A stretch of 64,000 nt of DNA from Rattus norvegicus (Eukaryota; Chordata; Mammalia; Rodentia; Muridae). The number at the start of each line of letters is the position of its first letter. Positions within the stretch are counted from its first letter, which is position 1. A program made the translations under genes and the position numbers. This document shows positions 53,979 through 64,000 of the stretch, piece after piece. The notes under the pieces are model-generated. The model worked only from the letters and a program-made list of their open reading frames with translations. It was not told the origin of the DNA and ran no database searches. Location of the stretch: contig NC_086025.1 of assembly GCF_036323735.1 (NCBI RefSeq), positions 111,798,688 to 111,862,687 of the forward strand, written 5' to 3'.

Positions 53979-54654
53979 CTCCAGCGTTGTTCCTTGAGCA
54001 GTATCCAAGGACCAATCAGCTGGTGCCAGCTGCACTGTAAACCACTCCCAGTAGTGAGGGCTCTAAAGGACACCCCTCCACCACTACCCACACCTACTCA
54101 CCAGAAAGCAAAACTAGCCGGCTTGAGTCACATGTTCTGGTCACAAGAAAGTCCTACCAGAAGAGGCTCTGGGCAAAGGAGGCCTTCTCTGCCCTTCCTT
54201 TCTTCTGCTTGAATCCTTAGCGGACAGCAGGAACTGACTCGGTAGAGGGAGGTCACAAGTGAGTCCAGGCCCAGGACAGAGCATGGCCTTCCCTCTGCAC
54301 CCTTCCTTGACAACCACCAGCTGCTGCTACCTGCTGGACTGGGATGAAAGTGATCACCCACCATGTGTCTGGAGGGGGCGGCCAGAGCTGGGATTCAGAG
54401 GGATACACGCTGTGACATTGAGACAAACAAGCTGCCGGTCATAGATTAGGTCCATGAGTCCTGCTTCTGAAAAACCCCAACAACCTAGAACACAGCGGAA
54501 CTGGAACAGGTGGAGTGTGCCTTCCTTATCCTCAGGACGGAGGAGGCTGATGAGCGCCCCCTGCTGGCTGAAGGGAGCAGCTCCCAGGCCTGGGCTGTCC
54601 CATTGGAGCCCAGCTGCTTCAGCTTTACCAGGTAGGTCTCTGAGAAGTGTGAGC

Positions 54655-54776
54655 AGACTTGTTTGCCTTCTTCCCTTCCTCCCTCCTTTCCATTCTTCCC
54701 TTTCTCTCCCTCCTCTTCCTCTCTCCCTTCTTCTTTCCTCCCTTCTTCCTTACCTCCTCCCCTGCCTCCTTTCTTT
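54655..54776. repeat. Polypyrimidine tract
   Basis: CTTCC/CTCCCT units on the plus strand for about 120 bases, leading into an antisense B1. Confidence 0.85.
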
Positions 54777-54777
54777 C

Positions 54778-54922
54778 TGTTTTGAAACAGGGTCTCTTTT
54801 CCTGGCTGTCCTGGAACTAGCTATATATAAACCAGGGTGGCCTTGAACTCATAGAGATCCTCTCACCTTTGCCTCCCGAGTGAGTGCTGGGATTAAAAGC
54901 ATATGGCACCATACCTGACCTT
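54778..54922 (-). repeat. B1 SINE, antisense
   Basis: 'ttgaaacagggtctcttttcctggctgtcctggaac', 'ggtggccttgaactcatagag' and 'gagtgctgggattaaaagcatatggcaccatacctg' are the reverse complement of B1. Confidence 0.92.
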
Positions 54923-55041
54923 AGACTGCCCTCTCACAACATAAGTGGAGTTATACAGGCTTGTCTTAGATTCAGGGACAGTAATGGACCCTTCATGTGA
55001 GCTCAGGGGAGGGTGGAGGACTCACCTAATTAATCAATCAC

Positions 55042-55096
<55 letters not shown>
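55042..55096. repeat. (CTAT)n microsatellite
   Basis: About 13 uninterrupted tetranucleotide units. Confidence 0.96.
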
Positions 55097-55344
55097 CCAA
55101 ACTACTTAACAACCCAACCCAGTCTGACCTCAAACTTCTTATGCAGTCAGATTAACCATTAACTCCTGATCTTCCTGCCCTCACCTCCCAAGTTGTAGGA
55201 TTACAGGTTTGTACCCCGACCCTGGTGTAGGCTTAGAGTTTTCAAAGCCTACTTTTCCTAAGGGTTCTCAAACATTTCAACCCTCCTTCTAGCTCACAGT
55301 CCAAAGGTAGGGGAGAAAAGATAGCAAATAGGGCAAGGGCATGT

Positions 55345-55745
55345 GGACCTGTTTAGAAGTAGTCCTTTGGGGCAATTCCGATCTCTGTCAGGGTATCAGC
55401 ATAATATATCAGTATCAGTTCAGTAGTAACAGGGTAGCAAATACAAATCAGAAGCCATGGCGCAATCCAGCAGAAACTGCCAGGCTTCTGGCAGTCACAA
55501 GTCAGCTGGAGCAACCAGAACCAGCCAGGACACCAGGAGAAGTTCTCTGCCATGCCTCCCTCGACAAAGAGCAGGGAAGACTCAAGACCAACAAAGAGCT
55601 GCACAGCTATCTATGCAAGTTCCCCATCGCTGTCCTGCTCACACTCTCTCCAGACATCATGTGTCCTCCCTACAGGTCTAGCTTCAGCAAAGCCCATGAG
55701 TCTGCATCACATGACACAACCAGAAACTTCCACTTTACTCTGGAC
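55345..55745 (+). mobile_element. Possible rodent retroelement fragment
   Basis: A 137-codon open frame and its shifted neighbours (MWTCLEVV..., GSHKSAGATRTSQD...) read like sequence I associate with rodent LTR/ERV-type repeats ('gcgcaatccagcagaaactgccaggcttctggcagtcac'). No retroviral protein motif is visible. Repeat origin is more likely than a host gene, but I cannot name it. Confidence 0.3.
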
Positions 55746-56764
55746 TTCCTCTGAAACCAAATCCCTGTTCCTGAGACAGGCTTGGTGAACATCTGCTAAA
55801 ATTCTAGAACATTCTAGATTTAAAACAAAACAAAACATGGTGACAGAGTTGTTAGGAACATTCAGGCCTCTGAGTCTGTTCTCCCCACCCTCCCAGGATG
55901 TTGCTTTTACCCAGCCAGGCTCAGTACACTGTAGGGGTTCAGTGATGGGAGTCAACGTTCTCTACCTGTAAGGACACTGGGAAGTTGGAAACTGTAATAA
56001 CACCATGGCTTATTGCCAAAAGTGTCAAGTGAGGTCTGACGAGTCTACAGACCTAGCGAACCAGGTATTATGGGTAGAGAATCATCGGGCAGGTTTGGAC
56101 CCTGGACTTCTGAAGCTTGTTGCTCAGTAAGAACAGTTCTTGCGGCCAGGCGGCCACGCATGCGCTCTCTGACCCTCTCTATCCCATTCTCTCCTCAGGT
56201 AACATGAGGATAAGCAGCAGAGCCCGCCCCCAAGCGGGGGTGGAACTGAATGTGACATGAGGAGCCAAACAAGGACTTGAAGCTAACTGGGATGTTCTGA
56301 CATTCTGAACTCGGAGGTGGGGAGAACGGAATGATTGACAGCTTCGTCACAGAGCTTCGAGCAGAGATGAAGCAGGACACTCAGAGGCTGGGTGCTGCTG
56401 AACGGAGAAGGCTCAAAACGGGACAGCCCACGAACAATGTGCTCAGATGAGAACCCAGGGTATTCTGAGTCCCTCTGATACAGTGACTTGAGGGTCACTG
56501 TAAGCAGTGTCAGCCACTCTGTCCTGGGGTGTTTAGAGGTGGCCTCTCTCCCTGCCTTCCCTTCTAACCCCAGCAGGGAGTGTGAGTCGGAAGATGGTTC
56601 ACCTATGGTAGTGAAGCAAGCCTTAGGCTCAAGCACCAATCTTGATAGAATAGCCGGCTGGCTTCATGAAAGCCGGTAGTCCCTGGCCTCTGTGTAGGTG
56701 GCACAGTGAGCGCCCATCTCCAGTCCTTGCATTTTGACTCACTGCTTCCTCATAGCCACTGTCA

Positions 56765-56835
56765 GTCTCATCTTATAGATGGGGGAATAAGGTTCAGAGA
56801 GGGTAAATAACTTTTCCAAGGCCAGCCAGCGGGAA
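56765..56835 (-). repeat. MIR 3' fragment, antisense
   Basis: 'cttatagatgggggaataaggttcagagagggtaaataacttttccaagg' is the reverse complement of the conserved MIR 3' half. Confidence 0.75.
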
Positions 56836-57707
56836 AGCTACAACACTGGACTGCTGGTTGGCATCCTTGTCTGGGAGACTCCACGCCCGCACTTCTCTCT
56901 GACCGCTCACTTTCAACTGAATCAAGACCTACGCCAAAGTATCCGACGGGCCTGCAGGGGGCAGTGGAGCCAGCTAGCATTTGAGAGTTGACAGTTTTTA
57001 GGCTTAGCCACGATCCTGGAAAATGTTGAAGAACATTGGGTGTTTCCCAATCATCTTCTGAAAAAGTACCCAAAATCCCAAGCAAATAAACAAACCACAA
57101 AGACATGCCAATGGGTGGTTACAGTTAGGCTGCCTGGATTCTGGGTTTTATCTAACCCTCTCAAAATCTACCTTCCCTAAGGCAAGCAAGCCCTCCTGGA
57201 AGACAAGGGCCACCTCTGACATCTTCCTCTCCAGGTTTGAGTCTTGGCATATAGTAAGTGAACCCAGTAACACATGAAAGTGTTTTGGAGAGGACTAAGG
57301 GCTTTTCCACAGTTGGGCAAATCTCCTAATAGGTCCTACTTTCCCACCCAAAAGGGGCCAGACCCAAGCCCAGACAGACATGGAAGGAATATTGTGGCAG
57401 CTGTCGGCTGTTTGGAGGCCTTGGATCTTGGTACTGGCTCTGGCTGTGACTGTCATTGGTGAGGAGGGTTCAAATGGCTTGTGGTTTGGATGTGACATGT
57501 TCCCTCCCCGGCTCATATGAAATAACTTGGTCCTCAGCTGTTGGCATTAATAGGGATGATTGGCATATAGGGCCACTAATTTTATCAATGGGTTAGCTCT
57601 CTAGTGAGTTCCAACCTGAGTGGGCTACTCAGAGGAAGGGCCTAGATGGAGGAAGTGGGTCACTGTGGGGTATGCCTCCAAACTGTAGAACTTGTTCCTG
57701 GTTTCTG

Positions 57708-58090
57708 TGTCGTCTCTGTTTCTGTCTCTGTCTCTGTGTCTCTGTCTCTGTCTCCTGTCTGTGTCTGTCTCCTCTCTCTCTGTGTCTCTCTCTGTCTCCT
57801 CTCTCTGTCTCTGTCTCTCTCTCTGTCTCCTTTCTCTCTGTCTCCTCTCTCTGTCTCTGTCTCACTCTGTCTCTCTCTGTCTCCTCTCTCTATCTTCTCT
57901 CTCTGTCTCTGCCATGCTTTGTCTCCTCTCTCTGTCTTCTTTCTCGGTCTCTGTCTTCTCTCTCTGTCTTTCTCTATCTCTGTCTTCTCTCTGTCTGTCT
58001 CCTCTCTCTCTTTCCCTCTCTCTCTGTCTTTGTCTTTCTCTGTCTCCTGTTTCTGTCTCTCTTCTCCCCTCTCTCCTCTCTTCCTCCTTT
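57708..58090. repeat. (TCTCTG)n low-complexity array
   Basis: About 380 bases of TCTCTG, TCTGTC and TCTCTC units on the plus strand, nearly free of A. All three plus frames stay open for 140-172 codons (Ser/Leu/Cys/Val), and the minus strand reads Arg/Glu/Thr. These are composition artefacts. Confidence 0.95.
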
Positions 58091-58984
58091 ACTGCCAAGG
58101 CAAGCAGACCCTAGGTTTAATCCTCAATACTGCACTCCACTATATCCCTAAAAAGGGAAACTAAAAATCAACAGTCAATAAACCATGGGAACTGAGCCAC
58201 ACATGATAACTCGTTCTTATGCTTATATAGTACTTGTGCTCAGGTTATTTATCTCAGTAATGAAACAGTAACACAGAGGGAGAACTTTTAGGTGTCTGCC
58301 CAGGAGCTTTTCTGTCTGAGGTAGGGGTTCTGAAAAAGGAGAAAAATTTGAGGCAAGCCTTCCTCCTTATTCAACCACAAGGTCCTGGGCCAGCCTCCAT
58401 CCGACACAGCCAGGACTGGAGCCAAACAATGCCCAGACCTGTGCTGAGCTCCGATTGGCCTGCTCTGCTTGGATCAGCTGGATTGTGTGGACTGTGGTCT
58501 CCTCACCTGTGGTGGGGCCTTAAGAAACCCCAGGATTGCCTTAGGAGTTGGGGACACCTTCCGAGTCAGTGAGACAAAGCTTTGAAGCTGGCTCCACTCT
58601 CTACTGTAGCCTCCCTCGTCCAGCTGCAGCACAGTCCCTGAGCCTCATTTTATTTACTGTGAGAAAGGCATGGAGATGTCCGATCCATATCCTAGAGTCC
58701 CAGAATGATGGCAGCCCATGTGAACCAGGAAAAGCTCTCAGAGAACTGTACCTGCTGCTCTGGTGACTGCCACCATCACCCTTGTCATGACGGAATACCA
58801 AGAGCATGGTCTTGAGAACACGGTGGTTAATGAACTTGTCTCTCTGATGGATGCTTTTGGTGTCTATGGCCAGGTACTTATAATAGGGCCCTGGCTGGAG
58901 GACACCATAGAAAATAAGTGTGGCCCAAAGGAAGAAGACCTGATCTCCATCCTTGCAAAGGATTTGATCCACTCACCTCTCCAG

Positions 58985-59380
58985 TGGTGGGTCAGCTTGA
59001 CACAGTTTAGAATCGCCTGTGAAGAGAGCTAATGAAGAATTGTCTGAATTGGGTTGGCCTGTGGGCATGTCTGTAGGAGATTGTCTTGATTACATTAATT
59101 GATGTGGGAAGACCCAGCCCACTGTGGGAGGCACCATCCCCTAGGCTTGGGTCCAGGACTGTGTAAGAGTGGAGACAGTGAGCTGACTGCAAATGTACAT
59201 TCATTCTCTCTCTGCTCTTGATTGTGGATGTGGCTAGCTGCCTCAAGGTCCTGCAACCTAGACTTTCCTGTAACAAAGGGCTATGGAATTATGAGCCAAA
59301 TAAACCGTTTTCTTCCTACATTAGCTTTTGGCAGGATGTTAACATTACATCAACAGAAAGTGAAACTAGGCCATCCCTAA
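58985..59380 (+). repeat. Rodent interspersed repeat, near full length
   Basis: It starts 'tggtgggtcagcttgacac', runs through 'gggcatgtctgtaggagattgtcttgatta' and 'acccagcccactgtgggaggcacc', 'gccaaataaaccgttttc', and ends 'acagaaagtgaaactagg'. It is the sense counterpart of 22154-22545. Confidence 0.75.
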
Positions 59381-60435
59381 GGCAGGTCTTTTTGTACCTG
59401 CTGTGTTGTCCTAAAAGGAACAACTGTCCTCAGGAGTTCACTGAACAGTGAGGCGAGAACAGCAGTGACCATGTTCCCTCCAACAGGCTCCCCCCATTTT
59501 CCTTTCCCACTCATTCTCCCATCCCAGTAATCACCTTAAATGCCAACGCTAGAGTGACCATCTCCAAACCCCACCCCAAGCCCCCATTTCTCCTTTGCTG
59601 AGAGCCTTGGTGCCTCCCCAGTCCTACCACAAACCCCACACTCCCCACTCCCCACAAGGAGAGGCAACTGGGGGGTTCTCAAAAACCTGGGGGAGGGGGC
59701 TATTCTAAAACTCCCCTTCTCCCATCTTGCAGAGCAGACCCGTGCCAGCCAGTTGTCTCACCCCCAAACTTCAGTTCTAGCATATATGGGAGCCAAGTGG
59801 CACCAGGGCAACCAGTACCTAAACTTAACCTTCTGGATGTTCACGCCTTAAGCGGACTCCTCATCACCAAGACTGGTGTCCACAGCACTCTGGCTTCTGC
59901 CCCTCTGGACTTTGTTCTTGTCTTGATCTACCCCTCCCCTCTGTCCGTCCTTGCAGACCAGGGACCATCGGGACCTGCCCAACAAGCCCTATAAGCCAGG
60001 GTTGTCTTTACAATCCCTCATCCCCCTAAGCCTTGCCGTCCAGACTGACTCCAGCATTGGGAAGGAGTTGATATGTCTGCGTCTGCTTGCTCTTGGGTGT
60101 GGGCAACTGGAAGGTGCAGGGGGCTGGGTGGAGGAGGACTGAGCTTACTGTGGGAGCTCTGGCCTGATCCTTAACAACCCTGGGAAACGCACAGGAAACG
60201 GACTGGACTCTAGTATGGAATCCACCACACAGTCCCTTTACTTCTGTGACCACATCTGTGCCATTGTGTTTGTGATACCAATCCAGCAGGGCTTCGGGAA
60301 GCTTAAAGGGGTAATATGTATGTTCACACAGCTTCTGCCACACAGCCAGCAACCAACTACATGTCCTCAGAGAATTTAGGAGGAGGTAAAGACTTCATCC
60401 CTGTGATCTTTACCACACACAGGACAAAAAGAAAC

Positions 60436-60560
60436 ACTGCTGCTTTGGCTCAGTAGTTTAGCATACCAGAGGCCCAGGTTTCCAACTCCAGTAAAACACA
60501 CGCACATGCGCATGCATGGGTATGCACACACGCACATGCTCATTCACACACAGGCACGTG
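60436..60560 (+). repeat. ID-like SINE fragment with CA-rich tail
   Basis: 'gctgctttggctcagtagtttagcataccagaggcccaggtttccaactcc' keeps a tRNA-like head. A CACACGCACATG-type tail follows. Confidence 0.6.
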
Positions 60561-60645
60561 TGCCTATTTTTAAAAGTAGGTTCAGGTAAATATAGGAATC
60601 TCTGGAGGAAGAAAGTTCTTCTCAGGACAGGTATTCCTCAGCTGC

Positions 60646-60668
60646 CCCACCACCACCACCACCACCAC
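60646..60668. repeat. (CAC)n microsatellite
   Basis: Seven CAC/ACC units. Confidence 0.92.
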
Positions 60669-60799
60669 GGAGAACAATTGGGGGGAATAGCCAATTGAGG
60701 GAATCACTGTTTTTCCAGGGCCCCAGACTTCTGCAAACCAAGCAGTTTGGCCACAAGGAGATACCAAGTGATAGATCGCCAAGAAAGGTAATGTGGGGC

Positions 60800-61330
60800 G
60801 GGACATGCTGTCGGAGCAGCACCAGGACAAGCGCAGAGCATCCCAGCCCTGGCTCCAGACTACAGCTCCCGGCATGCCCCACACCTGGTACCCGCCCGCT
60901 GCGTGCGGAGGGAAGGATGCAGACACCGCGGCCGGCGATGAGGATGGAGGCCGGGGAGGCAGCGCCACCGGTGGGGGCGGGCGGCCGCTCTGGGGGCGGC
61001 TGGGGCAAGTGGGTGCGGCTGAATGTGGGGGGCACGGTGTTCCTGACCACCCGCCAGACGCTGTGCCGGGAGCAGAAGTCCTTCCTCAGCCGCCTGTGCC
61101 AAGGCGAAGAGCTGCAATCGGACAGGGTGAGCCTTGAGCCCGCTGACGGGAGGTGACCTGGCCCCGCTCTCCCTTCTGTCCCGCTTGCGCGTCCCTCGGC
61201 CTCTGGCTTTCCTAGGATTCTGAGGCGGGGAGCCGAGGCAGGAGGAGGGGGAGGAAACGGAGCCTAGAGGAATAGCTATGCCCATTGCCGTGGCAACGGG
61301 ACAGCACAGGCCGCAGCCATTTGGAGCTGT
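60800..61330 (+). promoter_or_regulatory. Kctd17 promoter and CpG island
   Basis: CpG density rises sharply from about 60885 and includes a GCGGCCGC site near 60980, in contrast to the CpG-poor flanks. At 60859-60878 the sequence ACTACAGCTCCCGGCATGCC is a close match to the ZNF143/STAF consensus (ACTACAA-TCCCAGCATGC), 40-60 bases upstream of the first candidate ATG. There is no obvious TATA box. The transcription start is not determined. Confidence 0.7.
60917..61126 (+). CDS. Kctd17: Kctd17 coding exon 1
   Basis: Seventy codons from the first ATG, ending GAC AGG|GTGAGC in phase 0. It contains the first half of the BTB fold through SRLCQGEELQSDR. The 5' end of the exon is unknown. Confidence 0.92.
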
Positions 61331-62331
61331 GGAGCGCTGCCCTGGATCCCGGACGCTTCCTTACTAAGGAGCGCTGGGGAGGGACCGACAAAGCGGGCCT
61401 GCCTTACTGCCCTGGCTGACTCTTAAAGAAGTTGATGCGGCTGCTTCTCCCCGCCCTTGGGGTGTGGGCAGCTGAAGAGTGCAAGGAACTGGGTGGAGAA
61501 GGCCTAGGTGTCTTGGAGCTGAGCTTAATGTGGGGAAGAGCACTGGCTTTGAGATTCCACTTGTGGGCTCACCCTGCTGGGAGGAGGAGTGACCTGGGAA
61601 GAGAAGGGAACTTCCCTGCTCTGACTTTGGCCTCCTCATGTGCAAGGCCTCTGGAGTTAGCTTGTCAAAGTTCCCTGTCCCCCATTCTGTGGCCCTCTTA
61701 CACTGTGTCCTTGGGTGAGTCCCCTGCTTCTTGATGTCTCAGTCTTCTGTGCTAGGTTGTACAGATGCCAGTCCCTGCAGGCTGCAAGTGTCCAATCAGA
61801 GTGTAGCTTTTTTGGACACTTGCAAACATCTAGTGGATAGTAGGGTTGCCTGGGGGGAACAGCCTCCAAGAGGGAAACTTTCCTAAGAGGGAAATTCACT
61901 GGGTCCTGTGCTGAGTGAGGTGGGGGTCACTCAGAAATCTGGTCACCCTCTATGCTCACATCTAATCCTCTGATAACAGGGTGGGGGGGCGGGATAAGGG
62001 AGGGTAGATGCTCCAGAGACCAGATGATTGGCTCAAGGTCACACAGCCCAGAAAAGGCAGAGGTAGAGTTTGCACCCAGATCCTTACTGCTCTATCTCTC
62101 TCCGCTTCCTCTCTTCTATAGTCATTTTCCAATCTGTAGTGACTTGAGCTTATATGGGGGAGGGGGCGCTGATTTGGGGAAGCTTGCACACCTCTCAGTG
62201 CCTGTGGTCCTCTCCTCCACAGGATGAGACCGGGGCCTACCTCATTGACCGTGACCCCACCTACTTCGGGCCCATATTGAACTTCCTCAGGCATGGCAAA
62301 TTGGTGCTGGACAAGGACATGGCTGAGGAGG
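60917..62331 (+). CDS. Kctd17: Kctd17 5' part, first two coding exons (3' end beyond window)
   Basis: CDS = join(60917..61126, 62223..62331, continuing). KCTD17 is a BTB/T1-type adaptor for CUL3 ubiquitin ligase; it is known to target trichoplein for degradation, which promotes primary cilium formation, and human variants cause myoclonus-dystonia. The N-terminus reads MQTPRPAMRMEAGEAAPPVG. A Gly-rich linker follows, then the BTB domain from about residue 32 (KWVRLNVGGTVFLTTRQTLC), continuing in exon 2 (DETGAYLIDRDPTYFGPILN). Three in-frame ATGs (60917, 60938, 60944) are possible starts; human annotation as I recall uses MRMEAGE (60938). The rest of the BTB and the C-terminal region are absent because the gene runs off the right edge. 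Confidence 0.93.
61127..62222. other. Kctd17 intron 1
   Basis: A 1.1-kb GT-AG intron. Its first 200 bases are still CpG-rich. 61428-61545 resembles the sequence at 60066-60165 (see findings). Nothing else is recognised. Confidence 0.75.
62223..62331 (+). CDS. Kctd17: Kctd17 coding exon 2
   Basis: A 109-nt exon between acceptor CTCCACAG (ending at 62222) and donor GAGG|GTGAGT (GT at 62332-62333). It enters in phase 0 with DETGAYLIDRDPTYFGPILN and leaves in phase 1 after KDMAEE. The next exon should start with VLEEAEFYNI-like sequence; I do not find that in the rest of the window. Confidence 0.94.
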
Positions 62332-64000
62332 GTGAGTTGGTCCATTGCACTGGTCTGGGTCTCTCTACAGCCTACCAGAGCCTTCAGGGGAGGCCTAAAA
62401 CTCCACTTGTAGCCAGGACAGCATCTATGTTTCTCCATTATTTTCTGCCTGTCCTAGAGTGGAGTCCCATTCTCCAGGTCTCTGCCACACTGACAGATCC
62501 CAGTGGTCACTGGGAAAATGATGTGGAAACAGGAAGTGGTCAAAAGGAACCAGCAAGGTCCCAAAACATCTGATGCCTTTGGGAATGAATGACCCCTCTC
62601 CTTGGCCTTCTGGCAAGCCAGGTGTGGCCTGTGACGCCACAGGAAGAGTTATGTCTCCTTTCTCTGCCTTATTCTGTGTCTCCCAAGCAGGGGCTTGCCA
62701 TCAGCCAGTAGGTGAAATTTGTGATTCTAGAAGCTGGCAGCCTCTACGGCCCAGTGGCTTGTTGGGGAGGTGGGGTGCTATTCCTAGTAAAAGTTTGGCT
62801 TTTCCCAGACCTCTGAAGACTCATAGCCGGGCCCAGCTGTTGTGGAAGCAGAGTGGCGAATGGGTCAGAGCAGGGACTGCATTCATCCCCAAACCACCAG
62901 CTCTCCTCAGACTTGACTGAGCTCTGGATCAAGTCAGGCTGGCTCAGATATGTCAGTTTTCTTTGAGTCTCTTGGTGTCTACAAAAAAACAAAACAAAAC
63001 AAAAAAAAACACATCATGACCCACATTCAGAAGAGATGGGTCCTGTGTACCTGTAGGTGTTTACACAGCCCTTGCTCTAGGCAATGGTCTTCTCTGGCTG
63101 ACCCCAGTGGAGTACGGTGATCCGAAGGCTCCCCAAAGGACATCATGCTCAGAGCTTACTGTAGCCTACTGATAGCTGCCTTGCAGTCCAAGGGGAGCAG
63201 ATCACGAGGGCGGGGCCTGTCAGGAGCAGGTCCCTCTGGGAGGTTCATACTCCAACTGCAGCATAGCCAATACCTGCCTACCGGTTCCAGCTCCTCAGAG
63301 CTCTGGTACTCTCATAGCCTCAGATGGGGTGGGGGAGTATCTGGAGAGACGGAGCTCAGGAAGAAGTGGTGTGGCAGTGTGTCTTAGTTCCGGTTTACTG
63401 CTGTGAACAGACACCATAACCAAGGCAATCTTACAAGGACATTTAATTGGAGCTGGCTTACAGGTTCAGAGGTTCAGTTCATTATCATCAAGGAGGGAGC
63501 ATGGCAGAGTCCAGGCAGGCCTGGGGCAGGAGGAGCTGAGAGTTCTAGCTCTTTATCTGAAAGCTGCTAACAGAATACTGGCTTCCCAGGCAGCTAGGAC
63601 AAGGGTATTAAAGCCCATGCCCACAAGGCCACACCTTTTCCAACAAGGCCACCTTTCCCAACAGTGCCACTCTGGGCCAAGCATATACAAACTATCACAC
63701 AGTGGAAATGTTAGTTAACCTCTCTGGCTCTGTGAGGTGTAGAAAAAGTTGTGCCCAACTCAGTACACAGTGGGGAGGTAGAAGGAAGTTTCTCACAGCA
63801 CAGAGCTGCCCAGCCTGGGGTGCACAACTTGCTGTTCTTCTCTGCCAGAGAGATTTCTACCACTCAGGCAGGGGTCCTTGCTGACTGTCCCTTGAGACAG
63901 GTATTAGTAGAGCTCTGATAGAGATCAGAATGCACCACCCCTCCTCCCCCAACCCTGTTTCAGCTGCTGCAAGGAAGTACCAGAGTCCAGGGGACTCTAA
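62332..64000. other. Kctd17 intron 2 (incomplete)
   Basis: The intron continues past the window edge. It holds an (A3-4C)n stretch at 62982-63012 and a rodent repeat at 63378-63702. No exon is recognised. Confidence 0.8.
63378..63702 (-). repeat. Rodent interspersed repeat, antisense
   Basis: It starts 'gtgtcttagttccggtttactgctgtgaacagacacc', includes 'gacatttaattggagctggcttacaggttcagaggttcag' and 'gaggagctgagagttctag', and ends 'gccaagcatatacaaactatcacac'. This is a very common mouse/rat repeat, in reverse relative to 25605-26085. Confidence 0.82.

Larger units (their letters stand above)
44963..60850. other. Intergenic region between Mpst and Kctd17
   Basis: No exon is supported on either strand. 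The region is dense in SINEs and simple repeats, listed below. Stretches without recognised content are 46270-47150, 47410-48540, 49590-50590, 51860-52610, 53110-53740, 54000-54650, 55750-56760, 56840-57690, 58100-58980 and 59390-60430. Confidence 0.65.

Noticed and set aside
55341..55754. 137-codon open frame as a novel gene
   Set aside because: The sequence resembles rodent retroelement-type repeats and three overlapping frames are open over the same stretch. A genome-wide copy count would decide.
57646..58164. Overlapping 140-172-codon plus frames and Arg/Glu-rich minus frames
   Set aside because: They lie in the (TCTCTG)n array; all frames are open because the repeat has no stop codons.
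1..64000. CRISPR arrays, bacterial operons, phage or plasmid elements
   Set aside because: The window is mammalian nuclear DNA with introns and SINEs; the tandem repeats lack the repeat-spacer pattern of CRISPR.

Overview
This is a mammalian, nuclear genomic window and is almost certainly rat (Rattus norvegicus). It carries three ID SINEs (BC1-derived, rat-typical) with intact target-site duplications, plus B1, B2, B3 and B4 SINEs, an antisense L1 fragment and several rodent-only interspersed repeats. The translated exons agree with rat Tst and Mpst as I remember them. The gene order (Tex33/Cimip4, Tst, Mpst, Kctd17) is the conserved synteny block of human 22q12.3. From memory this is rat chromosome 7; that was not checked here.

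Layout. 1-9990 is intergenic: old SINE, MIR and LTR-like debris, a short interstitial telomeric repeat (997-1060) and a degenerate minisatellite (9055-9420). About 9980-21315 (minus) is Tex33/Cimip4, a sperm/ciliary microtubule inner protein; I reconstruct five coding exons giving 266 aa, with exact phase agreement at every junction. 21.3-29.9 kb is a repeat-rich intergenic stretch. About 29870-36612 (minus) is Tst (rhodanese) in two coding exons of 595 and 299 nt, 297 aa. 36.6-40.2 kb is the divergent Tst/Mpst promoter region. 40172-44962 (plus) is Mpst, again two coding exons of exactly 595 and 299 nt, 297 aa. 45-60.8 kb is a SINE- and satellite-rich intergenic stretch. From about 60.85 kb to the window end (plus) lies the 5' part of Kctd17: the first two coding exons, with a CpG-rich first exon. 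The rest of that gene is beyond the right edge.

How the genes relate. Tst and Mpst are head-to-head paralogues. TST moves sulfane sulfur from thiosulfate to cyanide or other acceptors in mitochondria. MPST takes sulfur from 3-mercaptopyruvate and feeds H2S, persulfide and thiolation pathways. They share the two-rhodanese-domain fold, the same intron position and phase, and the same catalytic cysteine position (Cys248), but have different active-site loops. Tex33 and Kctd17 are not in that pathway; both have roles at cilia or axonemes, which may be coincidence.

No previously undescribed gene system is evident. The unusual structures are sequence-level: a 37-bp perfect inverted repeat made by a fold-back rearrangement inside an L1, a 64-bp telomeric tract, two long G-biased minisatellites that create spurious long ORFs, a frame-preserving degenerate minisatellite, a Z-DNA-prone tract, and young SINE insertions. 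Coordinates of interspersed repeats are by eye and approximate.
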